The notes under the pieces: generated by a model
Seen by the model: the letters and a program-made list of their open reading frames with translations, nothing else
Told to the model about the DNA's origin: nothing
Databases searched by the model: none
DNA from: Erysipelotrichales bacterium
GTDB taxonomy: Bacteria; Bacillota_I; Bacilli_A; RFN20; CAG-826
Direction of reading: 5' to 3'
Assembly: GCA_022508535.1 (NCBI GenBank)
Contig: JAFLUZ010000004.1
Location: 82,130 to 117,232, forward strand
Length of the DNA: 35,103 nt
Made by a program: the position numbers and the translations under genes
Shown here: positions 34,602-35,103 of the stretch, piece after piece
How the letters are laid out: each line of letters opens with the position of its first letter
Position numbering within the stretch: position 1 is the stretch's first letter

Positions 34602-34637
34602 ATTTTTTGCCCTCATGTTTACAAATTTTATATTTTT

Positions 34638-34665
34638 ATTATAGGATTATAACAAAATTCGACAA
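34638..34665 (-). promoter_or_regulatory. Promoter of the PIN-like gene
   Basis: On the minus strand TTGTCG (34660-34665), 16-base spacer, TATAAT (34638-34643), about 37 bases before the ATG; a second TATAAT with TG extension overlaps the spacer. Confidence 0.55.
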
Positions 34666-34798
34666 CAATTTACAATATATACAATATTTTGAATTTTGTC
34701 AGTTTTCTCGGATGCTGCCAAGATTTCAATTTGATTTTTAATGCTTTATACACGTCTTTTTGAACTATTGCTTAATAGAGTATGTTAAATAAGAACGC

Positions 34799-34825
34799 AA
34801 AAAAAGAAGGGAAGTAGCCCTTCTT
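34799..34825 (-). terminator. Orphan leftward terminator
   Basis: AAGAAGGG (34804-34811) and CCCTTCTT (34818-34825) form an 8-bp stem with a six-base loop; read on the minus strand it ends in seven T. It would stop a leftward transcript from beyond 34826, but no leftward gene is visible there. Confidence 0.7.
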
Positions 34826-34843
34826 AGTTTGCTGTGTCTCGTG

Positions 34844-34917
34844 CGGACTGCTCTAATACCAATAAAAATGAAAAACGGACTGTTATAATACCAATTGTGG
34901 ACTGTTTTAATACTAAT
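34844..34917. repeat. Three short imperfect direct repeats
   Basis: CGGACTGCTCTAATACCAAT (34844-34863), CGGACTGTTATAATACCAAT (34876-34895) and TGGACTGTTTTAATACTAAT (34898-34917). The 20-base units share GGACTG and TAATAC; starts are 32 and 22 bases apart. Possible remains of a mobile-element end or protein-binding sites. Confidence 0.75.
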
Positions 34918-34987
34918 TTTACTAATTTGAATCCTACAAATTTGCTTATTTTAATTATAAATTACAGCCACATTATAGTTGAGATTA

Positions 34988-35016
34988 TTGTTCGAAACAT
35001 TTCCTTACAATAATAT
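34988..35016 (+). promoter_or_regulatory. Promoter of the right-edge P-loop gene
   Basis: TTGTTC (34988-34993), 17-base spacer, TAATAT (35011-35016), about 22 bases before the TTG start, followed by the ribosome site GGGGG at 35026-35030. Confidence 0.5.
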
Positions 35017-35038
35017 TAGATTATTGGGGGCAATTTTT

Positions 35039-35103
35039 TTGTTTGAAGAAGATTTGATAATTTTTATTACAGGAACAACAGCAACTGGAAAATCAACATT
35101 AGC
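35039..35103 (+). CDS. N-terminal fragment of a P-loop NTPase (possibly tRNA dimethylallyltransferase MiaA)
   Basis: Only the first 21 codons are in the window. Starting at TTG 35039, 8 bases after a GGGGG ribosome site, the frame gives FEEDLIIFITGTTATGKSTL, a strand followed by a Walker A loop (GTTATGKS) right at the N-terminus. That layout is seen in MiaA, which modifies A37 of tRNAs, but also in nucleoside and other small-molecule kinases; MiaA more often reads GPTASGKT. There is too little sequence to decide. No ATG lies nearby in frame, so the TTG start is the best option. Confidence 0.55.
   Translation, partial: MFEEDLIIFITGTTATGKSTL

Larger units (their letters stand above)
34602..35038. 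other. Non-coding gap at the right edge of the defence island
   Basis: No gene is supported. It contains the promoter of the PIN-like gene, an orphan leftward terminator, three short direct repeats and the promoter of the rightward gene at 35039; these are listed separately. A short minus-strand frame at about 34680-34770 has no start or ribosome site. Confidence 0.6.

Noticed and set aside
34680-34770. Remnant of a transposase on the minus strand
   Set aside because: A short open stretch is present, but it has no recognisable motif and upstream stops; too little to call.
1-35103. Mycoplasma-type code with UGA as tryptophan
   Set aside because: jetC ends with UGA within a normal 14-base overlap with jetD, and conserved tryptophans use UGG, so UGA is a stop.
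1-35103. CRISPR array
   Set aside because: No regularly spaced identical repeats with unique spacers were seen; the three repeats at 34844-34917 are imperfect and unevenly spaced by only 2-12 bases.

Overview
The window is low-GC, densely coded bacterial DNA that uses the standard code: jetC and other genes end in UGA and tryptophans are UGG. Strong AGGAGG-like ribosome sites, many TGn extended -10 promoters, hairpin/T-run terminators and a lipoprotein signal point to a Gram-positive or Mollicutes-related member of the Bacilli/Bacillota (RF39-, Acholeplasma- or Erysipelotrichales-like). No rRNA or marker gene fixes it further, so the lineage is inferred.

Bases 1-15.7 kb hold housekeeping and transport genes: the 3' part of a MATE exporter; a surface lipoprotein 5'-nucleotidase/metallophosphatase; a tRNA cluster (Val-CAC, Thr-TGU, Leu-UAG); a second MATE-like protein; a small unknown protein; a membrane fusion of a DedA/VTT domain, a PlsC-type acyltransferase and a zinc ribbon, closely followed by a YfcC-type carrier; an alpha/beta hydrolase; a leftward trkA-trkH potassium-uptake operon; a Nudix hydrolase; and a leftward pair made of a CBS-domain protein and an alkaline-phosphatase-superfamily phosphodiesterase. 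This part also has a family of three near-identical terminators with compensatory changes and a tandem duplication of a terminator-promoter-leader unit at 9.15-9.47 kb.

Bases 16-34.6 kb are a defence island, almost all on the minus strand. In transcription order within each unit: a Wadjet operon jetA-jetB-jetC-jetD whose fifth, downstream gene encodes an unrecognised protein with an N-terminal CxxC...CxxC zinc knuckle and a C-terminal RNxxxH (HEPN-like) motif; a two-gene Hachiman-type system (HamA-like PD-(D/E)xK nuclease and HamB-like SF2 helicase); a type III restriction-modification pair (mod, res); and a solitary 561-residue protein in which I see the four acidic positions of a PIN-type nuclease. 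A plus-strand short-chain dehydrogenase sits between Wadjet and Hachiman. Wadjet would act on plasmids, Hachiman on phage or damaged DNA, the type III system on unmodified DNA; the HEPN-like and PIN-like proteins would add RNA-cleaving potential, though these last two roles are inferred from motifs only.

The right edge (34.8-35.1 kb) has an orphan leftward terminator, three direct repeats that may be the trace of a mobile element, and the start of a rightward P-loop gene (possibly miaA) with its promoter.
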